From: JAXMBN01 sp046349875
Lineage (GTDB): Bacteria > Planctomycetota > Planctomycetia > Pirellulales > Pirellulaceae
Reading direction: 5' to 3'
Length of the DNA stretch: 64,000 bases
Assembly (NCBI GenBank): GCA_046349875.1
Contig: JAXMBN010000029.1
Coordinates: 1-64,000, forward strand
The stretch's first letter is position 1. The number at the start of each line of letters is the position of its first letter. Shown one piece after another: positions 9,231-18,100 of this stretch. The notes below the pieces were generated by a model. That model searched no databases. It saw only the letters and a program-made list of their open reading frames with translations, and was not told the origin of the DNA. Position numbers and translations under genes: made by a program.

Positions 9231-12200
9231 TCAATCTTGGAAAACAGGACCTTCTTGATGTTCGGCAAAGAGTGCCAATCGAACGCGCAACTCCAAGGAG
9301 GGATCCTGAAGCAGTTTCCAGTCCTGCTCCAGTTCGGATGCAACCCATTCTTGCAAGAGATTGACCTGACTTAAAACGGTCTCGCTTGGCTGGGAAAGAC
9401 TCCCATCAACCAAGGAAGATCCCGTGGGTTGTAACGTGAGCCAACCTGGATTCAACGGTGATGCGTGTAAATTTTGGTTTGCCCAGGCGTTCGAAAATGG
9501 CGAGCTTATTTCGCCACGTGTCTCGATAGCGGTCAGGGGATTTCCCGAATCTATTTCATACGGAAGGGGCCGTTGGATTACGTTGGCAGCCATGCCTTCT
9601 GAATGAGCAGCCTCTTGGCCACTGAGCAACGACGAGGGACTCTCCTCCGCTTCGCCAAGCCTTTGAAGATTGGAAGGCACCATTTTTCCGTCGATGCTAT
9701 TTTGAAATTGCTCAAAGCCTCTCGCAATGCGGTACTGTTCGCCATTTTCAAAGCTGCTGAAATCCGCGCCGCGTGCGAGTTTGGCTTTGGAGTCACTATA
9801 GAATGTCGCTACATCGTGCCCGCCGGCCGTTGCGTAAGCTTCAACCCGTTCAAAGTACCGCGTATATCCGAAGTAGTTGTCACCAACGATGGACGCTGCG
9901 TCGCCAGAAGTTTGGAATCGGTCATTTGCTACCGAATCATAGAGCTGCGCAAAGTCTTTTCCACCAGCGTCAGCATACGCGAAGGTTCGTTCAAAACCCG
10001 TCAGATAATTGAAAAAGCCATCGCCTCGCATGCTTGAAAACTGCGGACGAATGGTAAAGATGTCGTCGCCGCGTGAATCGTGCAGGTACGCGAGATCCTG
10101 CCCGCCTTGAGTGGCAGACACATTGATTCGCTCAACATCTTCTACGACAAAACGATAGCCTGCACTCGACAGTTCGGCATATCGAGGTCGACTGATCAGA
10201 ACATCATCGCCAGCACCATCGGACATGATGACGCGATCAGCTCCACCTCCTCCTTGAAATTCGACGCGCTCGAAGCTGGTCGCCTGAATCGAAATGGAAT
10301 TGGAGGTGAGGCTGAAAAAGTCTGGCCGCACTTCCACACGCTCGATTTGGCGACTTCCCCATATTTCGAGCCCATCACTTCCATTGCCTCCATTCATAGT
10401 TACTTGCTTGATGGAACCACTTCCAAAAACGTATTCCACTCCATCGATCGCAATCTGAGTGGTGGTGCCCAAGCGAATGGTATGGTTGAGACTATCGCGA
10501 CTCTCATGAATGCGAACGTGATCACCGTTCACTTGGATCAGGTTGAGAAGTTTCATCTCATCAACCCTTGGGATGTCGGCAATCGTCCACTCTAGCTTTT
10601 CGCCAGCTTGTACTTGCAGGTCGAGTCGCAACCAGCCATTCTCCCAAGTGGTATCGGAGATCCAACCACTCGATCCCGATCGTGCTCGCAACGTTCCGAC
10701 ACCTTCTTGACTCACATCGACAAGTATTGAAAACAGCCCGTCATGTGATGCTTCCGCAGCGAAATGCCGACCTGCAACGGAAGTTTTGTCGAGGGATTCG
10801 ATTCGACCGAGTTGATCGGCCGTCTGTGTGTTGTAATCTTGCGAGGCTTTGACATCCCAATCGATTTCGAATTTTCCAATATCCTCAGAAGACGCAAAGC
10901 CAATCGCGTATTGATGGCCCGCACGAACCTGGAAGTCAAAGTCAGAACCGAGGCCACTGGTCTTGAGAATTCCATCTTCCCAAAGAGTCCATTGCAAGGC
11001 ATCGAGCGCATCACTTCGAAGTTGAAGCTGCACCTCACCTTGAATGCTGGAAGTGAACCGATACGAATCTCGATCTCCTAGGGTGTTGATCCAACCGGTC
11101 GTCAATGCTCCATCAACCATGGTGATAGCTTGTGCACTGGACCAGTCCGCCCCCACTTGATCGTCAGGCAATATGGCATCGATCGCTCGCTGAAGATTCA
11201 GTCGATCGTAATGACTCGATGTTACGCTATCCCATATGGAGTCTGCATAGTCTTGCATGGCTTGGTAGATCGATTGCGAATCGATGCGTTCCCATCCCGC
11301 AATCTGCATCGCTTCGCGCAGCAGTACCGCAGCACCGGAGACATAAGGAGCAGCCATACTCGTTCCGGTAGCCACCGACCAATCATTCATAATCCCATCG
11401 CGGCCCAAGAGGTGATCGGGCACCGTGCTTAAAATACTGCGGCCGGGCGCAGCAATGACGCGATCACTTCGTTGGCTGAACTGGCTCATCGCCCCATTGG
11501 CATCGACGCTGGCGACCGGTATGACATACGGACTTGCCGCTGGATAACTAAGACCTGGCGCATTGTATTGCTGGAAGGAATTTCCTGCTGATGCAACAAC
11601 GACAATTCCATCTTCGTAAAGCTGCCTCAGTTCATCTTCTAAGGTAGCCCAGGTCGGGACCTCCATGGAGTTCCATTGTGTTCCCAACGACAGATTGACC
11701 GTCGTGATCGGATTCTCGAACGCGTGGCGATTCTTGTGAACCCACTGCAGAGCTTGCTCGGTCCAGGCTAAGTTTCCCTTACCCACGTCGTTGAACACGC
11801 GCAATGCAACAAAATCAACCTCGGTAGCAACACCATTCTCGCGACCTTGGGCACCAATAATTCCTGCGACGTGCGTTCCATGAAATCCAGCAGGACCATC
11901 ATCGTAGGGATTGGCATCGTTCTCCGCGAAGTCCCAACCTCCAACGACGCGATAGTCTTGGCCCAATCCGCGTCCTAACGCGTGATGATCGTAGGCAATT
12001 CCCGAATCAATCACGGCAACGGTTTGGCCCTGTCCATGCAAACCGAATTGTTTCTGGACTGTGGTCCAGCCCGTTTGCGAGTGAGCTTCATTCAGCATCG
12101 GCTGAATGGTTGGTGGAATCGGGTTCGAGGCCACTTGCCAATCAAGATCTTGCAGCGACTCAGGCTCAGGCTGAAGAGAAGCCAACATTTCCCAAACGGG

Positions 12201-12314
12201 TTGCGCCGAAAGAACAATGCGGCTTTCCAACACTTCGGCGGACAACTCATGTCGCCACAGCGTTGTAACCTTCGATGGTGTTTGAAAGGATGGAATTGAC
12301 GATTTGCGTCGCAT
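9231..12314 (-). CDS. Secreted subtilisin-like serine protease (S8) with C-terminal repeats
   Basis: A 1,027-aa protein. The N-terminus carries AEVLESRIVLSA (residues 27-37), the planctomycete LEPR-XLL-type sorting motif, in place of a normal signal peptide. The S8 catalytic domain spans about residues 85-385 with the full triad: Asp103 (VAVIDSG), His148 (HGTHVAG) and Ser319 (GTSMAAP), plus oxyanion Asn245. A beta-rich PPC-like region follows (about 390-490), then tandem repeats of about 50 residues and a low-complexity tail without dockerin. It is predicted to act outside the cytoplasm. It lies 191 bp downstream of rplU; an unrelated transcription unit is likely. ATG at 12314 directly precedes the motif-bearing N-terminus. 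Confidence 0.88.
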   Translation of the reverse strand: MRRKSSIPSFQTPSKVTTLWRHELSAEVLESRIVLSAQPVWEMLASLQPEPESLQDLDWQVASNPIPPTIQPMLNEAHSQTGWTTVQKQFGLHGQGQTVAVIDSGIAYDHHALGRGLGQDYRVVGGWDFAENDANPYDDGPAGFHGTHVAGIIGAQGRENGVATEVDFVALRVFNDVGKGNLAWTEQALQWVHKNRHAFENPITTVNLSLGTQWNSMEVPTWATLEDELRQLYEDGIVVVASAGNSFQQYNAPGLSYPAASPYVIPVASVDANGAMSQFSQRSDRVIAAPGRSILSTVPDHLLGRDGIMNDWSVATGTSMAAPYVSGAAVLLREAMQIAGWERIDSQSIYQAMQDYADSIWDSVTSSHYDRLNLQRAIDAILPDDQVGADWSSAQAITMVDGALTTGWINTLGDRDSYRFTSSIQGEVQLQLRSDALDALQWTLWEDGILKTSGLGSDFDFQVRAGHQYAIGFASSEDIGKFEIDWDVKASQDYNTQTADQLGRIESLDKTSVAGRHFAAEASHDGLFSILVDVSQEGVGTLRARSGSSGWISDTTWENGWLRLDLQVQAGEKLEWTIADIPRVDEMKLLNLIQVNGDHVRIHESRDSLNHTIRLGTTTQIAIDGVEYVFGSGSIKQVTMNGGNGSDGLEIWGSRQIERVEVRPDFFSLTSNSISIQATSFERVEFQGGGGADRVIMSDGAGDDVLISRPRYAELSSAGYRFVVEDVERINVSATQGGQDLAYLHDSRGDDIFTIRPQFSSMRGDGFFNYLTGFERTFAYADAGGKDFAQLYDSVANDRFQTSGDAASIVGDNYFGYTRYFERVEAYATAGGHDVATFYSDSKAKLARGADFSSFENGEQYRIARGFEQFQNSIDGKMVPSNLQRLGEAEESPSSLLSGQEAAHSEGMAANVIQRPLPYEIDSGNPLTAIETRGEISSPFSNAWANQNLHASPLNPGWLTLQPTGSSLVDGSLSQPSETVLSQVNLLQEWVASELEQDWKLLQDPSLELRVRLALFAEHQEGPVFQD
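9690..10395 (-). repeat. Tandem repeats (about 50 aa, five copies) in the subtilase C-terminal half
   Basis: Five consecutive units share the pattern GG-x-D-x-A-x-x-Y/H-D-S-x-G/N-D-x-F, then a short strand, G-x-x-F/Y-F-x-Y, and FERV-x-A-Y-A-x-A-G. Units 3 and 4 are the most alike; unit 1 and unit 5 are diverged. The acidic GGxD starts recall calcium-binding beta-roll repeats, but the period is longer than RTX nonapeptides. Confidence 0.6.
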
Positions 12315-12481
12315 GACCTGGAAGCCCTGAACATAAGAGAACTTCCAAGCCTAGGTTACGCTTTTCGAGCGAGATGACATTCAGTCGGCGGAAACGACTG
12401 CTCTTGCCCAAACAATCGCTACAATCCGAAAATGCAGAAAGGGAAGACGAGGTCTGCCCTTCACGTGAACGGATCCTGATA

Positions 12482-12498
12482 TGAGCCAATAAGGCTCA
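12482..12498 (-). terminator. Weak hairpin after rplU
   Basis: TGAGCC-AATAA-GGCTCA lies 7 bp after the rplU stop. There is no U-run on the minus strand, so it may be a processing or stabilising stem instead of an intrinsic terminator. Confidence 0.3.
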
Positions 12499-12505
12499 AA
12501 CCGCA

Positions 12506-12820
12506 CTACGCGTTAATTGCTTCAATTTGAACGCGAGTGTAAAGCTGACGATGGCCTGTGCGGCGATCGTATTGCTTACGGCGGCGGAACTTCTGAATAT
12601 AGATCTTGTCGCCTTTCTCAATGCCAACGACTTTGGCGACAACAGTTGCACCTGCGACCGTTGGAGTGCCCAACTTAAGGCTGCCATCGCCACCTACGGC
12701 GAGGACCTTGTCGAAGGTTACCGAATCGGTATCGGTTGCTGATTCGCGATAGTCGATATCGAGAATTTGCCCTTTTTCTACTCGATACTGGCGGCCACCG
12801 TCTGCAATAATCGCGTACAT
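12506..12820 (-). CDS. rplU: 50S ribosomal protein L21
   Basis: 104 aa, the full length of bL21. Family signatures are MYAIIADGGRQYRVEKGQILDID at the start, VVAKVVGIEKGDKIYIQKFRRRKQYDRRTGHRQ in the rRNA-binding loop, and the closing YTRVQIEAI. It binds 23S rRNA domain VI region near protein L20. In most bacteria rpmA (L27) follows directly; here no L27 frame exists downstream and the next gene is a secreted protease. The 181-bp spacer to the divergent helicase gene must carry its promoter. Confidence 0.97.
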   Translation of the reverse strand: MYAIIADGGRQYRVEKGQILDIDYRESATDTDSVTFDKVLAVGGDGSLKLGTPTVAGATVVAKVVGIEKGDKIYIQKFRRRKQYDRRTGHRQLYTRVQIEAINA

Positions 12821-13001
12821 AAATCTCGACCTATAAGCCCAAAGGCTGGCTCTAGAAAACTTGCAAATCCCTTGAAATACTGCGGATGCGTCTCCGCCCC
12901 TCGGTTAGGAGGGAATTCGGAATTTTAGCCACGGAACATGAGTTCGTCGAGTGCAAATCAGGCCTTTTCGATCTCGAGAGTCGAGGTAGGATGCTTCGAC
13001 G

Positions 13002-15044
13002 ATGTCAGACAAACTGAACCCCCCACAACAGCACGCAGTACAGACCCTGAGCGGCCCTTTGCTGGTTCTGGCAGGCGCCGGAACAGGCAAAACCCGGGTG
13101 GTCACTTTTCGTGTGGCGAACCTCATTCGGCACGGTACGCGTCCAGATCGCATTTTGGCGGTGACCTTTACCAACAAGGCTGCCCACGAAATGCAGGAGC
13201 GAATTGGGGCCCAGATCGGTGTGAAAAAAGCTCGTCGGGGCGAGCCCCCCCAACCGAAGCCCCTTATTGGCACGTTTCACTCCATCTGTGTTGGGATTTT
13301 GCGACGCCATTCGCGAACGCTGGGCTTCCCCGAAAAGTTTGCGATTTACGACCGCGGCGACCAGGAAAGCCTCGCCCGTGGTGTGCTTCGGGAATTGCGA
13401 CTTCACGACACGATGCTCAAACCAAGTGAGTTTCTGTCGATTGTGGGTCGGTGGAAGAATTCAGGGGTCAAACCAGAAAACGCGATCGAAGTCGCCAAGA
13501 CCGACAAAGAGCATATGTCGGCCAGTGGCTACCGGCGCTACCAAAAAGCACTCAAGCTCTCCGGTGCATTCGACTTTGACGACTTGCTTCTATTCACTGA
13601 ACATCTCCTTCTTGATCACGAGCCTATCCGAAAACAAGAGGCGGGGCGTTTCGACCACATTTTAGTGGATGAATACCAAGATACGAATGGATCGCAGTAT
13701 CGCATCATCAAAGCCCTTGCATCCGACCATCGCAATCTGTGCGTGGTAGGAGACGATGATCAATCGATCTATGCTTGGCGTGGTGCCGAGGTCACTCACA
13801 TTCTCAATTTCAAACGCGACTGGCCAGAGGCCGTGGTCGTCAAGCTTGAATCCAATTATCGATCAACGGCTGCCGTTCTCGATATCGCCAACAGACTCAT
13901 TGCATTCAACCGTCATCGCCACGACAAAGTATTGAGGCCAGCTCGCCCCGGCGGTACACCTCCGCGGGTGCTTCAGTTTGAAGATGAAACAGCAGAAGCC
14001 GAAGGTGTTGCCAACGAGATATTGCGTCGCCTCGAAAATGAAAAACAGTTGGCACCCAAAGACTTTGCGATTTTGTTTCGAACGAACGAACAGCCTCGGG
14101 CATTCGAAACGGCATTGCGCAAAGTCAAACTGCCCTACACGTTGACCGGGGCGCAATCCTTCTTCGATCGCAAAGAAGTACGTGACGTGCTTTCCTATTT
14201 GCGCATCATCGATGCACCGCAAGACGAGATTGCTCTTCTTCGCATCATTAATACTCCGCCGCGAGGTCTCGGCGCCAAAAGCGTGGAAACGCTCATGAAT
14301 AGTGCCGTATCCTCCGGCAAGCCTCTTTGGGACATTCTGCAGGACCGCAAACAACTTTCGGGCCTTCCGATTCCAGCTCAGCGAGGTCTCCAGCAATTGC
14401 TTGAGATGTTCTCAGGTCTCAAGCAAAAGGCCGAACAGGGTTCGCTCGTCGACATGGCAAGAGATCTTCTTTCCCAAACGCGATATCTCGATGAGATATC
14501 GCGTATTTACGATATTCCTGAAGAACAAGAAATGCGGTTGGCCACGGTCGAAGAAACAATCAATGCGATTGCGGCCTACGAGTCAGAAACGGATACCCCT
14601 TCCCTATCCGGATTTTTGCAAAGCGTGGCGTTGGAAGGAAAGGAATTTGGGTCCCCCAAAGAAAAGCAGCTCCAACGAAACGCGATATCGTTGATGACAT
14701 TCCATTCTGCCAAGGGCCTGGAGTTCCCGATCGTATATATGGTTGGGATGGAGGAAGGAATTCTTCCGCATCGTCGAAGCGTTGAAGATAGTGGCGAAGC
14801 CGTCGATGAAGAACGACGCTTGTGTTATGTAGGCATCACCCGCGCACAGGATGAACTGACTCTTTCGTTGCCGTTGACGCGATTTAAGTGGGGTAAGCCT
14901 CGCCCGACTTTTGCGAGTCGCTTCTTGTATGAGATGACAGGCCAGGCGGACAATCCCAACTGCCAGCGGGCCATTGAAGGGGCACGCAAAGAAAACCGCC
15001 AATCAAAATCCAGGCCATCCTCCAAGCCCAAGAAAAAAACCTAA
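13002..15044 (+). CDS. pcrA: UvrD/PcrA-type superfamily 1 DNA helicase
   Basis: 680 aa with every SF1A motif: I (AGAGTGKT, residues 24-31), Ia (VTFTNKAAHEMQ), II (DEYQDTN), III (GDDDQSIYAWRG), IV (LESNYRST), V (MTFHSAKGLEFPIV) and VI (CYVGITRAQ). It is a 3'-5' DNA translocase for repair and for clearing replication obstacles. The length and the motif V/VI spacing suit PcrA/UvrD better than Rep. The C-terminal extension after motif VI is short (about 65 residues, Lys-rich end), so the usual RNA-polymerase-binding Tudor-like tail seems absent or trimmed. It is divergent from rplU and convergent with the giant genes. Confidence 0.93.
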   Translation: MSDKLNPPQQHAVQTLSGPLLVLAGAGTGKTRVVTFRVANLIRHGTRPDRILAVTFTNKAAHEMQERIGAQIGVKKARRGEPPQPKPLIGTFHSICVGILRRHSRTLGFPEKFAIYDRGDQESLARGVLRELRLHDTMLKPSEFLSIVGRWKNSGVKPENAIEVAKTDKEHMSASGYRRYQKALKLSGAFDFDDLLLFTEHLLLDHEPIRKQEAGRFDHILVDEYQDTNGSQYRIIKALASDHRNLCVVGDDDQSIYAWRGAEVTHILNFKRDWPEAVVVKLESNYRSTAAVLDIANRLIAFNRHRHDKVLRPARPGGTPPRVLQFEDETAEAEGVANEILRRLENEKQLAPKDFAILFRTNEQPRAFETALRKVKLPYTLTGAQSFFDRKEVRDVLSYLRIIDAPQDEIALLRIINTPPRGLGAKSVETLMNSAVSSGKPLWDILQDRKQLSGLPIPAQRGLQQLLEMFSGLKQKAEQGSLVDMARDLLSQTRYLDEISRIYDIPEEQEMRLATVEETINAIAAYESETDTPSLSGFLQSVALEGKEFGSPKEKQLQRNAISLMTFHSAKGLEFPIVYMVGMEEGILPHRRSVEDSGEAVDEERRLCYVGITRAQDELTLSLPLTRFKWGKPRPTFASRFLYEMTGQADNPNCQRAIEGARKENRQSKSRPSSKPKKKT

Positions 15045-15106
15045 CGTACTTCTTTGCCTTCAACCACAAGATGCCAATCGTGATTGGCACTTTGCGTATC
15101 TCCAAC

Positions 15107-15142
15107 AAAAAAGCCTGGTCAACGTTGCCGATGCCAGGCTTT
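15107..15142 (-). terminator. Intrinsic terminator of the giant-gene transcript
   Basis: On the minus strand AAAGCCTGG (15142-15134) pairs with CCAGGCTTT (15118-15110) over a 15-nt loop and is followed by a U-run (A-run 15107-15112 on plus). It lies 27 bp past the stop at 15169. The same stem could weakly stop plus-strand transcripts from the helicase. Confidence 0.65.
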
Positions 15143-15168
15143 GGAGAATTCTATCGAAAGAATGACGC

Positions 15169-18100
15169 CTATCTTAGAAGGTCATCCAGTCCGCTTCCGA
15201 ACACATCATCCTCTCCTTCGCGGTCGAACCCATTCCAAGACAGAGCATGGAGCACATCTTCGAGAGATTCTTGCGAATGATCCACTCCCTCGAGTTGTCC
15301 GTCTCGATAGGAAGCCGCGGCGGGCACCGTTGCAACGCGTCGCGAGGACATCTCGAGAATCGCATCAGCAAGGAGAGCCTGCGTTTCTCGCATGATCATC
15401 GGCCCTACGGCAGCGATCATATCCATTTCGTTGGCTACACCCACCAACTGTGATTCCCCTTGTTCACCTTCCCCAGATCCATTTAGGTTGAGGTAGTTGA
15501 TGACGGTGAGGGCATCGAATGGAGCCACAACATTGTCACCGTTGACGTCAATAAATGGAGGTGGAATGAAGGTTGAGGAATCCAGTGGTCGACTTCCTCG
15601 AAGGTTAAGATCATTGATGATCAACAACGCATCGATTGGAGACACAAATCCGTCAGCATTCACGTCAAGATTGTTGACGGTGTTCTGATAGATCGCATTG
15701 GAAACGAGTACCGTTACGGTAGCTACATTGCTGATAGCTCCCTTATTGTCGGCAACGGTGTAAGAGAATGTCACCGTACCTGAGAATCCACTAGGGGGCG
15801 TGTAGGTCACCAAGCCATTGGTGGCAACACTCGTGGAACCTGTGGATGCAGGAACAACGATCTGAACGGTCGATGGATCTAGCGAGCCATCGGAATCGAC
15901 GTCATTACGCAGTACGTTGATGACAACCGATTGATCCTTTCGAGTCGTAATTGAATCATTGGATGCCAATGGTGCTGCGTTGGTATCAACCGAAACCGTA
16001 GCTTCGTTCGAGATCAAACCTAGGCTGTCGCGAACGCGATAGCTGAACGAATCCGCACCGCGGAATCCCGTTCGAGGCGTGTATTCGATCCGTCCTGTTT
16101 GCAACACGCGGACAGTACCGTTGATCGGAAGATTGCCGATTTCGATCGTACGTGCATCGATCGGTGAATCCACGTCCGTATCGTTGCTCAACACTGCGAG
16201 CAACGTGGCTTGGTTGACACCGATTGGGAACGAGTCATTCACGGCAACCGGAGCATCATTGATGCCAGAGACCGCAACGCTCACCGTTACCACTTCGCTT
16301 TCGGCCCCAGCGGCATCACGAACGCGATAGGTAAATTGGTCGATGACACTCTGGCCGCCAACCAATTGTTGAATCGCATTGACCCCGCGAGGATCGTAGC
16401 TGATGGATCCATCTGCATTCACGGTCACCGCAGCACCCAATGTGCTTGTTGCACTGACACGCACCGCGGAAAGGGTGTCCACTGGCAAATCGATGTCGGA
16501 ATCATTGGCGAGAATGCCAGGTGCCGAAATCGTTAGAAGCGTATCTTCGTTGGTTGCGTACGAGTCCGAATTTCCAAACGGTGCATCGTTGGTTGGATTG
16601 ATGGTCAGCGTAAAGGTACGCGTCGCCGAAGTGTTCTGGTTCAATCCGTCTCCAGCTCCACTATCACGAGCGACGACGGTTACCGTTGTCACACCAAAAG
16701 CATTCGGAGCCGGTGTGAACTGCAACTGTCCTGTTCGTGAAATGGTCGGCTGAACCGAGAAGAGAGATGGCGACGATGGCGTTACAATGAAATCAACCGT
16801 TTGCGAAGCTTCATCATTGGCCGTTGCCGGCGATCCGAGAATGCCCGCTGCCGGTGCAATTCCGGTGGCCCAAGCGATGACCTGAGGTCCACCATCTTCA
16901 TTGGCCGAGACGTTGCCGCCTGCCGTGAAGACCGGTGCATCGTTGACCGCAGCGATCGATACCGTCAAGAATGCAGTCGATGAACGATTGTTGTTTGGCG
17001 CCACACCGCTTCCGGAGTCTACTGCCGTCACTGCAATAATGGCTTGACCATTGGCATTTGGTGCAGGAGTGAAACTCAGTACGCCGTTCGCATCGATCGA
17101 TGGTCCTTGCGAGAACAATTCAGGACGATCAGGAATGAGTTCGAACGAAACGGTCTGCGCGTTTGGTCCCGAAATTTCATCGAGAGCCGCTGGTGGACCT
17201 GCCAGAATATTGGAAGCCCACGGTGTGGTGACCAATCCCGAATCTTCGAATGTGAAGACCTGAGGTGCTCCAACGGTAAACTGAGGCCGATCGTTGACTC
17301 CCGCGACATTCACCGTGATCGTTCCCGTGGCACTTCGTGCTGGAGAACCGTTGTCGGTTACCACATAGCGGAAGATGTCTGCATTAGCCATGTTCAACGG
17401 AGGCGTATACCGGAACGAAACGATTTGCGATCCGCTAAACACTGGAACAATGACACCACCTCGGTCCGATGTTCTCTGAACCTGCGATATGAACAGGCTC
17501 TGACCTGCTTCATCGGCTGGTCCTGGAAGATCGCCGACTAACACGTCCGATGCTTGAATATCGATCGAAGTATCTTCCACCCCTGGAATCACAAACGAAT
17601 CTGGGATCGGCGAATCATTGACCGGCAGCACGTTCACCGAGAACGATTTGGTAATCGATCGGTTATTGTGTGGAAGTGGCGATGCAACGCCATTATCCAC
17701 CAAGTACACCTGCACGCCAAAGTCCATCAATGTTGTCGGAGTCGTTCGCGTATCCTTGTTGACGTTGAGAGCCGTCTTAAAGGACAACGTTCCATCCGCC
17801 AAAATGGTCGGTTGAATCTCGAAGGCATTCGGATCGTTTGCGACTGCAACGAATGTCACTTCCTGAGTGCTTTCGTCATCCGCACCGAGCGGGCCACGAA
17901 GAACGTTGGTTGCAAAGCCCGTGATCGAGACCACGCCTTGATCTTCATTGCTGGTGATCGATGCAGGGATGTTGAACAGCGGAGCATCGTTGATCGGATT
18001 GATCGTCAAAGTGATCGTCAATTCCGACGAGATGTTCGAGTTCGGTGCTGGGCTCGATGCACCGGAATCCTGCAATCGAATGGTGACCGTTGCACGTCCA

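Noticed and set aside
9231..12314. Operon of rplU with the subtilase
   Set aside because: Spacer of 191 bp, unrelated functions and a hairpin after rplU make a separate promoter more likely.
15072..15089. TGCCAATC-GT-GATTGGCA as terminator of the helicase gene
   Set aside because: The stem is perfect but only CTTT follows, and the next hairpin (15110-15142) is a better stop signal. Kept only as a possible stem.
15485..15680. Dockerin as evidence for a cellulosome
   Set aside because: No cohesin or glycoside hydrolase is encoded here, and planctomycetes use dockerin domains on many giant non-cellulosomal proteins.
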